Source: Oehlia diaphana (Eukaryota; Glomeromycota; Glomeromycetes; Glomerales; Glomeraceae). Taken from it: 25,695 nt of DNA. The notes under the pieces were generated by a model. It was given only the letters and a program-made list of their open reading frames with translations, was not told the origin of the DNA and did no database searches. The position numbers were made by a program, and so were the translations under genes. Position 1 is the stretch's first letter, and every line of letters begins with the position of its first letter. This document shows, one piece after another, positions 1 through 9,526 of the stretch. The DNA lies in the NCBI GenBank assembly GCA_003833135.1, contig QZLH01000013.1, forward strand, positions 192,339 through 218,033. Direction: 5' to 3'.

Positions 1-164
1 TAATTTAGACAATGGCTGAAATTATCGTAATTCCGGCCCTGAAAGAATGCGTATTTTGGACCACTTCTGGACCTGACCTCTACATATATATTTCGGGGTC
101 CTATTACATCCGACACATATACTTCGTGAATAAATTTCTGGATTTCTTTTGTTTAATAAGCTCA

Positions 165-1195
165 TCATAGATAAACTTCAAAGTAATTTTTAATATTAAA
201 CGCCACGCATTCCTTGTTACTATTCCATGAAATATCTGATCTAAATTCTTTCATAATTATCTCTAATGATAATTTCCAATCATTCTCAATATCTATTATA
301 TTCATTCGCATCGATTTGCATATGACTAGGACCTATATTGATTTAATTTTTTCATGAATTCTCTAGGGCTCTCCTTAATCAATATTCTTCTCTAATAAGC
401 TAAATATTCCCATGTTACTTCATCGTTTATATTAATAAATATTTCTGAGTTATCATTATTTTCAAGCGAACCCATTTTACTTAACGCATCCGCCATGTCA
501 TTCCCTTTATCATACGAATGAGATTTAACATTATTAATAATTTTACAAAATTATTGTCTTTAATAAATTTATATACCAATTTCCACAAAGCTATAGCATC
601 AATTCTTTGCGATTAAATAATTGTTTCCATATCATATAAACGGTCATATTATCCGTATAAATTTCAACTTTAGCCTCTGCTTTATTTAATAGAAGTCAAA
701 CCTATAAAGATCGCCATTAACTTCAATTCTATAACATCAAAATTATTAAATATTCTTTATCTAATACTTTAAGATTCGACGTGTTCATTTTAACCCAACC
801 TATCGAATTTTTATTTTCTTTTTTACTCGCTTCCGTATATAAATATATCGTGTCTTCATCACTTTAATAATTTATTTTCTAATTTAACGATCCCTTTACC
901 TTTAATAAAAATTGTTCTTAATACGGTAAATCTATTATCTAATTCCATTAAACACTTTAAATTTTCCTCCTTATAAACTTCTTCTAATTCTCCCCAATAA
1001 TTATGAAATATTCGTTGATTTCTATATTCGTCATACAGTACATGTCTCTAGATAATTCATAACAACTATAAACTTCACGTGTATTTTTGTTTTTAACCAA
1101 TTTATATTCCTAATATATAAACCAACTAGGAGTTTTGCCTTTACTACTTCTACCTGCTTCAGCGGTTCTTGCTTTTAAAGGAATCTCATAAAAAG
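165..1195 (-). pseudogene. Decayed non-LTR retrotransposon, RNase H region
   Basis: The minus strand carries pieces of a LINE-type RNase H domain in changing frames. The clearest runs from about 545 down to 405 and reads NVKSHSYDKGNDMADALSKMG, the conserved histidine/aspartate block of retroelement RNase H. Upstream in gene order are EIYTDNMT (about 670-645) and LYTEASKK with IGWVKM (about 855-790), the first acidic strands. An open piece with DISWNSNKECVAF lies at about 310-165. Stops and frameshifts separate the pieces, so the copy is dead. The stretch at 1200-1080 (ARTAEAGRSSKGKTP) is probably the end of the reverse-transcriptase part. Only the 3' half of the element lies here; position 1 cuts or nearly cuts its tail. 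The RNase H call is firm; the clade is not resolved. Confidence 0.72.
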
Positions 1196-1964
1196 AAGCT
1201 TGCTTTTAAGGATGGTCTTGCATGTGTAAAAAAAAAATTAATGATTAATTATAAAATGAAGTGATTTCGATTTATTGCATAAACAATTGAATATATATTT
1301 AATTTTATATTATTCAATTAGGCAAAGCTAAGTTATTGTTAATTTGTATAATAAGACAGTTCAATTATTAAACAAGCGCGGTTCATGTTCTATGATGAAA
1401 TTCTCTTGTGATTGTGGCATAATGCTTAATAAATTTTTTAACCTGAGAATTCAGAAGAGTTTATTTTTTTTATTTTGCTGATAATAGAATTCAGAAAAGT
1501 CAGTTTTCGTTGATATTTATATGGTAAGTTCACATGTATACTTGCATATATTATGCAGGAAGGGGAAACATGTGATATGTAGTCATATAGGCAGAAAAGA
1601 TTTTGTCCATAAAATTCCCAGTTGTAATATAATGATACCTTGCAAAAATTCAAGTTTTCTGCAAAGTTGTTACCATCTATGCAACCTATATTTTTTAATT
1701 AAAGTATTTAAATTTTATTTTATTAAGAAAAATTATTTAGATCTGAAAACATATTGTATATTTCATCTTAATATAATATTTAATAATAGGATAAAAAATA
1801 TTCTATTATCTATAATTTAAAAACAAGTAAGGTTAAAAATGACTACATTAAAGTGATTAAATGATCTTAATGTCCTTATTTCATCTGTAATGTAAAAAAA
1901 TAAGCTCCAAATAAATCATTTATCAATTAATATAAAAGAAAAAAAATTCTAAATAATAAGTTCA
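1196..1964. other. AT-rich intergenic stretch
   Basis: This interval is about 75-80% A+T with poly-A and poly-T runs. Short open frames on both strands (for example 1438-1653 and 1521-1820) have biased, low-complexity composition and no family resemblance, and they overlap each other, so I do not call genes here. It lies between the retrotransposon remnant and the 3' end of the first kinase. Confidence 0.6.
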
Positions 1965-3360
1965 TTATTTTAATTGAGAAATGCCAATTTGTAAAGATTC
2001 TATTTAATAAAATAATATTTGTCAATATTTTTGAATATTTTATATATTAATAAACAATTAATTACCTGAATATTCCTTGCTTATTATATCATCATTTTGT
2101 TCGTAATAATCATCAGAATCTTTCAGTTCAAAGTTAAAGTAATCTACTTATATAAATAGCTTCTGAATATGTTTTATATGATAAAGCTAAACTAGTCGGT
2201 GAATAATACTATTATTAATTTCTTCTGCTTTCGTTTGTTTTTTTAATTCTATCTGATTATCAATATCATTCCATAATGGGTATAAAATATTACGAATTTC
2301 TTTTGCTGTTGGTCGATTTGATGGATTACTATCTAAACATCTTTTAATCAAATTAACAATTAATTTAGGCACTTTAATATTAAATCTTGGCCTTAATCCT
2401 TAACAAATTCTTATTGCTAAACTTTTATCATGACTCACATCATAATATGGAGGTAATCCAGAAATTACTTCATACATAATTATACCAAAACTATAAATGT
2501 CGGCAGCCTTGGTATAACTTTGTCCTCTTATAACTTCGGGAGCAATATAAGGTAAAACCCCATATATATTTTTACTATTTTCTAATTTGTTATAAACTAC
2601 AGGTCTACATAATCCAAAATCAGTCATACAAACTTTATCATTAGAAAATTTCAATATATTACCAATATGTAAATCTCGATGAATTATTTCATTTTCATGA
2701 ACTAACTTAAGTCCATTTGCAATATGTAGTATAATGCCAACCTTATCTTTCCAACCTAATTTATCATAATTAATATCTAAATAATTTCGTAGACTTCCAT
2801 GTTCTGCATAATTCAAAACTATTATGTAATTCTTTTGTTACTGGATCTTGAGTTATTCCATAAAGTGAAGTAACAGATGAAATACAATAATTAATTTTAT
2901 GGTGCAGTGTAATCTACACATTAAAAAGAAACGTAAATAAATATTATATTTTAATTTTTCATAAATAAATAAATTTATACCTCATTGATAAATTCTCTTG
3001 CAACATTTTTTGAATTATTTCAACTTTTCAGAGCTACAAACATATTTGGATTACGTCGTTCCCAATTTTGATTCTTATTATCCAATTTTGTATATATCCA
3101 TCAATCCATGTTGCTCTATATACTCTACCAAATCCTCCTTTTGCAATAAACTCAATATTATTAAATTTATCATAAAGTATCCACTCCAATACTTCATTAT
3201 AATAATCTGCTGATAATTGAGTATCTTGAATAGATATCTTCATTTCCACTAGTCCAATTTTCAAAATTTTGTTGAAAATGTTTTGCGTTAATTTGTTACA
3301 CCACCTATATCCAGTATTATTTTGATTACATTCTTCACATATACCGAGAAGAGAATTCAT
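1965..3360 (-). pseudogene. Broken TKL-type protein kinase
   Basis: A kinase of the expanded Rhizophagus TKL family. Exons on the minus strand are 3360-2981, 2913-2066 and 1999-1965, with GT-AG introns of 67 and 66 bp. The N-terminus has the family CEECNQ...YRWC cysteine motif, then IQDTQLSADYY, the glycine loop AKGGFGRVY, a shifted FVALK lysine motif, HRDLHIGN (catalytic loop), DFGLCRP, YIAPEV and the C-lobe. The last exon ends in QIGISQLK. Lesions seen: two offsetting frameshifts at about 3236-3295, a frameshift near 3082, a TGA at 3022-3020, one extra base near 2826, a TAA at 2402-2400 after LAIRIC, and stops plus a frameshift in the tail (2193-2140). Key catalytic residues remain, so decay is recent. 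Sequencing error cannot explain all lesions easily. It is a pseudogene on present evidence. Confidence 0.85.
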
Positions 3361-4496
3361 ATTTTGAATTATAAATTATTTAGAGTGGATAGTAAAAAAT
3401 TATGTGTAGAAACAAACGCCTGTTTTATATGTATAAAGATAACCGACTATGCCATTTTCAGAAGACAAGTGTGGAACAAACAAAAAGCATGTAATGTATT
3501 TTAAAATAATTGACATTTCACAATCTTCGAGTATATTAAATTAAACGCGTTGATATAATATAGGTTCTCGAAATGCATGTAATTATGTTTTAACCACTTC
3601 CTTAACAAGCTTTTGATTTTGTTAGAATTTTTGATGACAATTTGATTGGACAATTCGATCGGCACATTCCGTCTATGATGATTATTAATGTGTAAAAAAA
3701 TTTAACTGCCAATACTATACACTTATATTAGTTTAAACCAACTCACTAACCCGGTGCAAAGCAACGGGAAACCATTAGTATTTATATAAATTAATAGTTG
3801 CTTACTGCTTACTTTGTAGAAACCAGTGATTTGTGTTAAGTGATTATTATGAATTCGCATTTTGATGTTTCAAAATCTTTATAAAATTATAATATTTATT
3901 TAAAAATAGCAAATATAGATAGAAAAAAATTAGTTTAGGGAAATTAACAATGGACAGATTTCTAAAGATGATTCAGCAATTTTTTAATTTTTTTTACAGT
4001 TATGATAAACTAATAATATAAACGTGATTGTTTAAATAACTAACTTTTTAAATGTAAATTTCTATAAAAGTCATAATAAAATACCAATGTTTTAACTTCT
4101 AAGTTCGATATATACATATCCATGTATATAAAATTTGGTAAATAATACAGCTACAGTTAGTTTAATCTTTTTTTACTTTTTTAAACTTTTTTCTCAACCT
4201 TTATTCTTTTTTCCCTTTCGTCTTTTCCCTTTCTTTTTTCTTCTTTGTTTTTTCCTACTTTTAAAAAGCGAAACATCTTTTACTTATATTTCGTTCTTTT
4301 ATTCTATAATAGTTTGGTGCTGGTTCTTTGGGTCTCTGGTGATTGAAAAAAAACACTCCATTTTTTTAATTAGCATTTTTATTCTATTTATTGAAAATCG
4401 TTAACATTAGACGGCTAGTCTCAATTTTGAAGTTTTTGAAAACATTTTGAAATTTTTCTAAAAAGACATTTTTCATATTTGTATCTAAATGGATCA
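3361..4496. other. Intergenic region with pyrimidine tract
   Basis: No gene was supported between the two kinase loci. Positions 4160-4270 form a long T/C-rich tract on the plus strand. The open frame through it (4135-4404) is almost all F, L and S and is a composition artefact. A Helitron-like hairpin at 3750-3768 is listed separately. Promoter elements for the minus-strand kinase starting at 3360 should lie at 3361-3500, but I see no convincing TATA box. Confidence 0.55.
3741..3779 (+). mobile_element. Helitron-like 3' terminus (decayed)
   Basis: CCCGgTGC-AAA-GCAaCGGG at 3750-3768 forms a stem of seven pairs with one internal mismatch and a three-base loop. It is followed about 8 bases later by ATTAGT. 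Helitrons end in a short GC-rich hairpin 10-12 bases before CTRR and insert between A and T. ATTAG differs from CTAG by one base. I found no matching 5' TC end or Rep/helicase gene, so this is only a candidate terminus of a non-autonomous copy. Confidence 0.35.
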
Positions 4497-5685
4497 TTAG
4501 GTAAATTTTGAAGGAAGTCCTTCATAATCTTTGAAGCAACAATTAAGTATTTCAAATGTATCAGTAATTTTCGGCCTAAATTCTGGGTCGTGATTAACAG
4601 CTAAAATGGATGAATTATTAATAGAAATTTAATAACGCATATTCATATATTATTCTTACGTAACATTAATCGCTAATTTTATGAATGATGAAGGCATTCG
4701 ACTATCCTCTGAAAATGATTCCCGATATTTTTGATTACGTACCAAATCAACTATTTTAACAATATCCTTATATTGTTCATAAGGAGTTCTTTCTTCTGCA
4801 ATTTCCCAAAGTAAAATTCCAAAGCTATAAACTTCACATTTATGATCATATTTGAAGTTGTGAGCACTCTCTAATAATTCAGGGGCGCAATAACGAACTC
4901 GTTCTAAATTTTGACTTTGCTTTAATGTAGCTGCGAATAATGAACGACTACATTTAAAATTTGCTAGCTTTGCTGTTTCGTGTAATGTAATTAGTATATT
5001 CTCAGCTCTAATATCATGGTGCACAATCTAAAAGAAAAGAAAATAAATAAATTAAAAAAGTAAATAGATAATTAAAGCAATAAATTAATACTTTCATAAT
5101 GTTTACCTCAACGGCTCTTAAAAAATTTAATCCACGAGCAATATCAAGAGACATACGTAATTTTAATCTAATGTCGAATCGATCTTTATAGTTTGTGTAA
5201 TATTCACGCAAATTACCATATTCGGCCCATTCAGATACCAAATACCATTTGTTTTCTTCAAAAGTAAATCCATAAATTCTCATAATATTTTGCCAATCAT
5301 GAAGTTCTTTAAGAATTGTAACTTGATACTGTACGTTAGATCTTTCCTCCTCAGAAACAATTTTAAAAGCAAATTCTTCACTTTTATTTTTAATATTAAC
5401 CCATTTAGTCACGCGCCCGTCTTTATGTGGTCTCATATCAGTTTTTTCATAATCGGATATTCTTAATTGATGTACTGCGAAAATTTTATCAATCCTCGAT
5501 TGAATCATTTCATCTAATTTATCATCATCATATTTCTCACTATCATTTTTTGCATTTTTAGTTTGTTTATTTAAAAGTTTTCACCATACTATTCGTCGAT
5601 TGGCTTTTAAGGTCATTGAAAAAATCTCATTAGTTAAGTCTCTCATATTAGTTCCTACTTCAACTTCTTTAGCAATTCTTACATA
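4497..5685 (-). pseudogene. MLKL-like pseudokinase unit A
   Basis: Exons on the minus strand are 5685-5107, 5027 to about 4660, and 4600-4497. The unit reads a coiled linker, RISDYEKTD, FAFKIV (the beta-3 lysine), EWAEYGNLREYY, HHDIRAEN where HRD is expected, LANFKCSR where DFG is expected, YCAPELLE (APE kept), EVYSFGILLWEIAEE and a C-lobe ending DPEFRPKI...KDYEGLPSKFT. Loss of both HRD arginine and DFG points to a pseudokinase. MLKL-type proteins are known pseudokinases that drive membrane-directed cell death, but that role here is inference. Lesions: a TGA at 5583-5581, and a donor near 4666 that has lost a G compared with unit B, so joining to 4600 breaks frame. The first exon accepts a phase-0 splice from unit B (intron 5686-5780). 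Confidence 0.7.
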
Positions 5686-5780
5686 CTGTAATACCAAATA
5701 GAACATAATAAATATCATAAAGGAAGATACTCTATTACAATTGATTCGTAATAAATATATATTCCTTAATTTTAACTTAC

Positions 5781-7082
5781 ATTAGATAACTCCTTTTGAA
5801 CAGATTTTAACAATTTATTTTCAACTTCAGTATGAATTTTACTTGTAACCCTGTCTCGGGGTTCAGATCCTTCAAAACAATTATTGAGAACTTCAAAAAT
5901 TTTGGAGATTTCTGGTCTAAAATCTGGATCATGATCAACAGCTAAAAATGGAAATGATGATTGATATTTATAGTAAAAGACTGAATCATACACATATTTA
6001 TACAAACCTTCAAGCGCTAAGCTTATAAAAGATAAAGACATATGGCTGTCTCTTGAAAAGGATTCCCGATATTTATGATTGCATACCAAATCAGTTATTT
6101 TTACAATTTCCTTATATTGTTCATAAAGAATTCTTTCTTCTGCAATTTCCCAAAGTAAATTTCCAAAACTACAAACTTCACATGTATGATCATATTTGAA
6201 GTTGTGTTCTCTCTAATAGTTCGGGAGCGCAATAACGAACTCGTTCTAAATTTTGGCTTTGTTCTAATGAATTTTTAGTTGTATAACGACTTAATTTAAA
6301 ATTTGCCAGTTTTGCTGCCTCGTGTAATGTAATTAATATATTCTCGACACTAATATCATGATGCGCAATCTAAAAAAGAAAACAAAAAATAAATTAAAAA
6401 TGTAAATAAAAAAGTAAAGCAATAAATGAAAACCTTTATAATGCTTATTACTTCAACGGTTCTTAAAAAATTTAATCCACGGGCGACATCAAGGGACATA
6501 CATAATTTTAACCTAAGGTCGAATCGATCTTTATAGTTTGTATAATATTCACGCAAGCCATTTATTTTCCTTACAAGTAAGTCCATAAAGTTTTGTAATA
6601 TTTTGTCAGTCATGAAGTTCTTTAAGAATTGTGATTTGATTTTGTATCATACATTTTCCTCTTCAGAGATAATTTTAAAAGCGAATTCTTTCACTTTTAT
6701 TTTTAACGCTAACCTTTAGTCACGTGTCATTTTTACGTGGTTTCTCAGAAGTTTTTTCATAGTTAACAAAATTTAATTTCATGATAGTTTCAACTTCTAT
6801 TACATCAACATTAGATTTTTTTGTGTTAATGTCCATATTTCCCAGATACTATAATTGTGAATAATAAACATATTAAATACACATTTACTGTATATTATAC
6901 ATAGTAATAAATTTTATACCTACCTGAGTTAAATCTTCTTGATCAGCTTTTAATTGTTCATCAGAATTTTTAATTGTGATAGTAAAAGCCAATGAATTAA
7001 TACAATCATCAAATTCTTTACATAAATCCTTAAAAGTTTTCTCAATACTTTCCACTTGTATATACTTTATCAAAGTTTTCAT
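5781..7082 (-). pseudogene. MLKL-like pseudokinase unit B with helical N-terminus
   Basis: This is a close duplicate of unit A that keeps the upstream exons: 7082-6924, 6848-6452, 6369-6008 and 5941-5781. The first exon gives a helical segment containing IEKTFKDLCKEFDDCINSL, and shifted codons just upstream (about 7140-7085) give a further amphipathic piece with ITQIKNF, so the true start is probably further up. This resembles the four-helix N-terminal domain reported for MLKL-like proteins (recalled, not searched). The kinase-like part has HHDISVEN and LANFK in place of HRD and DFG, and CAPELLE. Lesions: TGA at 6722-6720, a deletion of about 10 codons after the beta-3 region near 6560 that removes the hinge (unit A has YLVSEWAEYGN), and a 2-base deletion near 6214. 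Donor GTTTGT at 6007 is intact here. Confidence 0.68.
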
Positions 7083-7249
7083 TTGAGAAATTGTGTTATA
7101 AAATTTTTAATCTGTGTTATAACATTAACTAATTTTTGCAAATAAATATAGTTATTATGATTGAAAAATCCTTAATTATATTTTTAACTTTAATATGTAT
7201 GCCCAGAAGTAAATTTAGTTTTTTTTGAACAATTGAAGAATAGTTCTAA

Positions 7250-7546
7250 AAAGTTTTAGAAAGTGTAGGAGGCGAACTAGATGAAATATTACGAGACGAA
7301 TTCAGGAGTATTGTAACCAAAGTAATCGAAAATTATTCAGGATGTAAAACATACAGTCAAGTAATTCTCTTGCTCATAAGCGCTATTATCCAGATGCCAC
7401 CAAAAGAAAAAAAGTACTTGATAGAAACTATTGCTGAAGAATTGTTTGGAGGAGGTAATAGAAAAGATCATATGTTTACTGAAAACAGCGAGTCTAGTTT
7501 CATTGAATATACTAAAAAAGTCTTCAATGCCTTAGGCGTTGAATAG
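7250..7546 (+). CDS. Open frame lacking a start, unknown function
   Basis: An uninterrupted 98-codon frame ends in TAG at 7544-7546. It follows a stop at 7247 and has no ATG until 7394. The product contains VGGELDEILRDEF, a hydrophobic VILLLISAIIQM segment, PPKEKKYLIETIAEELFGGG and ends KKVFNALGVE. Composition is balanced, unlike random AT-rich frames nearby, which suggests real coding ancestry. An intron acceptor (TTTTAG at about 7254-7259) could feed it from an upstream exon, or it may be a 5'-truncated fragment. I do not recognise the family. It points away from the pseudokinase unit across a 170-bp gap. Confidence 0.4.
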   Translation, partial: KVLESVGGELDEILRDEFRSIVTKVIENYSGCKTYSQVILLLISAIIQMPPKEKKYLIETIAEELFGGGNRKDHMFTENSESSFIEYTKKVFNALGVE

Positions 7547-7744
7547 TAATTTTCTATTTTTATATTAAATCCTTTCTTTGAATATAATTTTTATTTTTTT
7601 GCGAATTCTGGTAATTTTTTTCTTTTAAGACTTGTACCCTTGTAATTTTAGTTGTAAAAAAAATGTGACTATAGCCCTGTAAAATTAACTTCAAAGGTCT
7701 GACAAAAGTAATTTTAAAAAAATCAGTTAATGTTGTGCTTTACT

Positions 7745-8033
7745 ATTACAGCTAATTGCAAAATTGTGCGACCACCTTATGATTTTTTAGTTTGAAAATT
7801 TGATATATTTGATTTTTCAAAAATCAAGTTTAAATACCTATTTTAGTAATAAAATTCATCTCCTAACACTAATACTAGTATAAAATCATATTATTTATTT
7901 CTATTTTTATTTTAAAAAGTCAAATAAACAAGTTTTAAACTTGATTTTTATTGATTTTTGAAAAATCAAAAATATCAAATTTTCAAATTGAAAAACCATA
8001 AGGTGGATGCACAATTTTGCAATTTGTTGTAAT
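7745..8033. repeat. MITE-like long inverted repeat
   Basis: Arms of about 90 bases (7745-7835 and 7933-8033) are near-perfect reverse complements, including GCAAAATTGTGC, CCACCTTATG and TTTGAAAATTTGATAT, around a loop of about 95 bases. There is no coding potential inside. The structure suits a foldback or MITE element. I could not fix a target-site duplication. Confidence 0.75.
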
Positions 8034-8250
8034 AAATATTGGATGTTACACAGATGTGGCAATCTTGTTACTATTTTCATACATTATTTATTATTATAAC
8101 AATAGGAATGTATTATTAATAGGTTAATAAATGGTGTTTTGTTGATTGATACGTTGCATATGAAACAATGACAAGTGCATTGTAATTATGACTTAATATT
8201 GTGACAGAGATTTGGCCCATCAATTTTTTTTGATTAAAAAAAATGAAAAG

Positions 8251-8260
8251 CTATAAAAGG
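8251..8260 (+). promoter_or_regulatory. TATA box
   Basis: CTATAAAAGG is a near-ideal TATA box, with a moderately GC-richer stretch right after it. The first ATG follows at 8289, about 31 bases after the box, so a transcript starting at the usual distance would have almost no 5' leader, or this ATG lies at the start site itself. It sits 300 bp upstream of the TIR element. Confidence 0.5.
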
Positions 8261-8288
8261 GTGCGTTTTCAATCTGTATATACTGTCA

Positions 8289-8537
8289 ATGAGACTCGTT
8301 TTATACAAAAGGTAAGAGATGCTTTTATGGATTGATTTAAATTTGATAAAGTTTTGATACTGATTATTTTTTTGGATTATGCGTTGTAATGCATTATCAC
8401 AATATTATGTATGCAAGCAGTATTCACATGATTATGTCGGAGCTTCTTATCAGCAGGTACGTACTTACTTTTTATTTTAAGTAAAATATAGATACTAAAA
8501 TAAATGACTTTTATTTTTTAGTCTAAAGGGAGTTTAA
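8289..8537 (+). CDS. Possible three-exon micro-gene
   Basis: Three short exons can be read: 8289-8311 ending at GTAAGA, 8421-8456 ending at GTACGT, and 8522-8537 after TTTTTAG. Phases agree (phase 2 at both joints) and give a 24-residue product beginning MRLVLYK and ending LKGV. Good donors and a strong TATA box argue for a real spliced transcript; the tiny product has no recognisable family and may be incidental to a noncoding RNA. The stop lies 16 bases before the TIR element, so the element may have inserted in the 3' part of an older, longer gene. Confidence 0.22.
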
Positions 8538-8553
8538 TAAAACAAAAAATACA

Positions 8554-8708
8554 TATCAAAAATATAAAAAATAATAAAATATGTTAAAGTAAAAATCACA
8601 TGATTGCGAGCAACAAAAAAAAACCCATTAACTACATTCACTCATTAATAAGGTAAAAAAAAAAAAATTTGAATTTGTAAGTTAAAAAATGATAATAAAG
8701 AAATGAAA
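8554..8708 (+). repeat. Left terminal inverted repeat
   Basis: This arm pairs with 10344-10495. Shared blocks include ATGTTAAAGTAAAAATCACA, the CAACAAAAAAAAACC run, and TTAACTACATTCACTCATTA. Differences are mainly poly-A length changes and small indels in the outer 40 bases. The inner edge is about 20 bases past the stop of the minus-strand gene. Confidence 0.85.
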
Positions 8709-8727
8709 ATCCATGTAACTAATATTA

Positions 8728-9069
8728 TCAATTCCATCTGCTTTTGTCTCTCTTAAGAGTTCCCAACAGCTGTTCTGCGAATTCCCAAGAAATTTTTCCT
8801 TCGTTTTTGGCGCTTATGGCCAACATTACGGCACTAGCAAATTCTGTTTTGTTTGGTTGCCTATAATCAGAATGCCCATGACAGCGAAAACCCCATGCGG
8901 TTATATGAGAAGGATTGTTGCAAATGTTGCACTTCACTCTAGCATTATTGGACCAATATAAATTGGAATCGTTTGACGTACATTCGCTTCTTTTATGTTT
9001 CCAAAAAGTGGCATATTCGCTTGGACATGAAGGACACTTGGTACACATTTTTACCCATGATTCGCTCAT
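8728..9069 (-). CDS. Small zinc-ribbon-like protein of TIR element
   Basis: This intronless 113-residue protein starts at the ATG at 9069. Cysteine/histidine positions suggest zinc binding: CTKCPSCPSEY near residue 9, then VKCNICNNPSHITAWGFRCH with GH after it (residues 45-68). The C-terminal third is helical (FASAVMLAISAKNEGK, EFAEQLLGTLKRDK). Base composition is less AT-rich than the flanks. I do not recognise a named family; a DNA- or protein-binding accessory of the element is a guess. It shares an upstream region with the plus-strand gene at 9527. Confidence 0.72.
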   Translation of the reverse strand: MSESWVKMCTKCPSCPSEYATFWKHKRSECTSNDSNLYWSNNARVKCNICNNPSHITAWGFRCHGHSDYRQPNKTEFASAVMLAISAKNEGKISWEFAEQLLGTLKRDKSRWN

Positions 9070-9526
9070 TTTGATCTTTAGTTTGCTTTAAAGATAAGTA
9101 AAATTTCTAAGAAAAATTATCTTATTTATAAGTTGTCATGGTTACAAAAACTGAAGTCTCACGTATGACAAAAATGTAACGGATAATCTTTTTACTTAAA
9201 CAAAAAAATATCCATTTCTTTGTTCTAGCGATCAGATGAGATTATCTCTTAACAACTTGGAGAGATTAGATTCTTTCTTTGTTAAGAAATAGATGTTCTA
9301 TATGATTATTAAGATAATGCCAAATAATTATCTAAAGAATTTCTAAAATAGAATCCATTTTATCGTGAATATCCATTTATAAAAAGGCATTATGTTTGCC
9401 TTGAAGAGTTATCGTAATTACATTCATTAGACAAGGTAAATTACTGATATGTATTGCTTTCAGAATTTTTCCAAAACTAACAAAAACATTATTTATTAAG
9501 AATAAAACATTAAGGACGAAGGAAAA
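9070..9526. promoter_or_regulatory. Shared divergent upstream region of TIR element
   Basis: No ORF of note reads across this interval except an overlapping artefact at 9377-9574. Its position between two divergent start codons suggests a bidirectional promoter. AT-rich candidates lie near 9490-9510 for the plus gene. I see no clear repeat of the terminal sequence inside. Confidence 0.4.

Noticed and set aside
4135..4404. 89-codon plus-strand frame rich in F and L
   Set aside because: It reads a T/C homopolymer-like tract; composition is wholly explained by base bias, and it has no motif or splice context.
4656..7082. Catalytically active kinases
   Set aside because: Both units lack the HRD arginine and the DFG motif and carry frame lesions, so activity is not supported.
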